A DNA stretch of 7,324 nt, from positions 1 to 7,324 of the forward strand of contig JAITDB010000033.1 of NCBI GenBank assembly GCA_031282785.1, read 5' to 3'. The notes below the pieces were generated by a model. It was not told where the DNA came from and did not search any database. It saw only the letters and a list, made by a program, of their open reading frames with translations. This document shows, piece after piece, positions 7,308 through 7,324 of this stretch. How positions within the stretch are numbered: position 1 is the first letter of the stretch; each line of letters begins with the position of its first letter. The translations under genes and the position numbers were made by a program. Source of the DNA: Holosporaceae bacterium. Lineage in GTDB: Bacteria > Pseudomonadota > Alphaproteobacteria > UBA3830.

Positions 7308-7324
7308 CCTAGAAGTCATCGGCT

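Overview
The window holds two unlike parts. On the minus strand, positions 1-5778 carry the start of a fused str-S10 ribosomal operon. In transcription order it runs rpsL (S12), rpsG (S7), fusA (EF-G), tuf (EF-Tu), rpsJ (S10), rplC (L3), rplD (L4), and the first four codons of a further gene that should be rplW (L23). The genes are 2-21 bp apart, and several ribosome binding sites lie inside the end of the preceding gene. All seven complete genes look intact and full length. A good sigma70-type promoter (TTGACT, 17 bp, TAGTAT) lies about 80 bp upstream of rpsL.

On the plus strand, positions 6223-7257 encode a predicted exported 344-residue protein. It has a Sec signal peptide, a short His/Pro/basic segment with a duplicated HRxPxPK motif, a Ser-rich spacer of 46 residues (28 of them Ser), and a C-terminal domain with the signatures of an OTU-family cysteine protease (DGDCGYHAL, and HYDAAF near the C-terminus). 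The gene has its own promoter with a perfect TTGACA -35 box and a candidate AT-rich terminator. The roughly 430-bp divergent spacer is AT-rich and carries no recognisable RNA gene. It does hold several strong Shine-Dalgarno-like sequences on the minus strand, two of them placed before tiny ORFs.

Organism: the L3, S12, S7, S10, EF-G and EF-Tu sequences look alphaproteobacterial (for example the HRSHGSTG block of L3). OTU deubiquitinase-like proteins are mostly found in eukaryotes, viruses and bacteria living inside eukaryotic cells. I therefore infer an intracellular or host-associated alphaproteobacterium, perhaps of the Rickettsiales/Holosporales type. This placement is from memory of the families, not from a search.

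The operon makes the decoding-centre ribosomal proteins, the two main elongation factors and the first 50S proteins of the S10 cluster from probably one long transcript. The OTU protein is transcribed away from it and is functionally unrelated. It is the most interesting item here: a candidate secreted effector that could cut host ubiquitin, placed where many proteobacteria have rpoBC.
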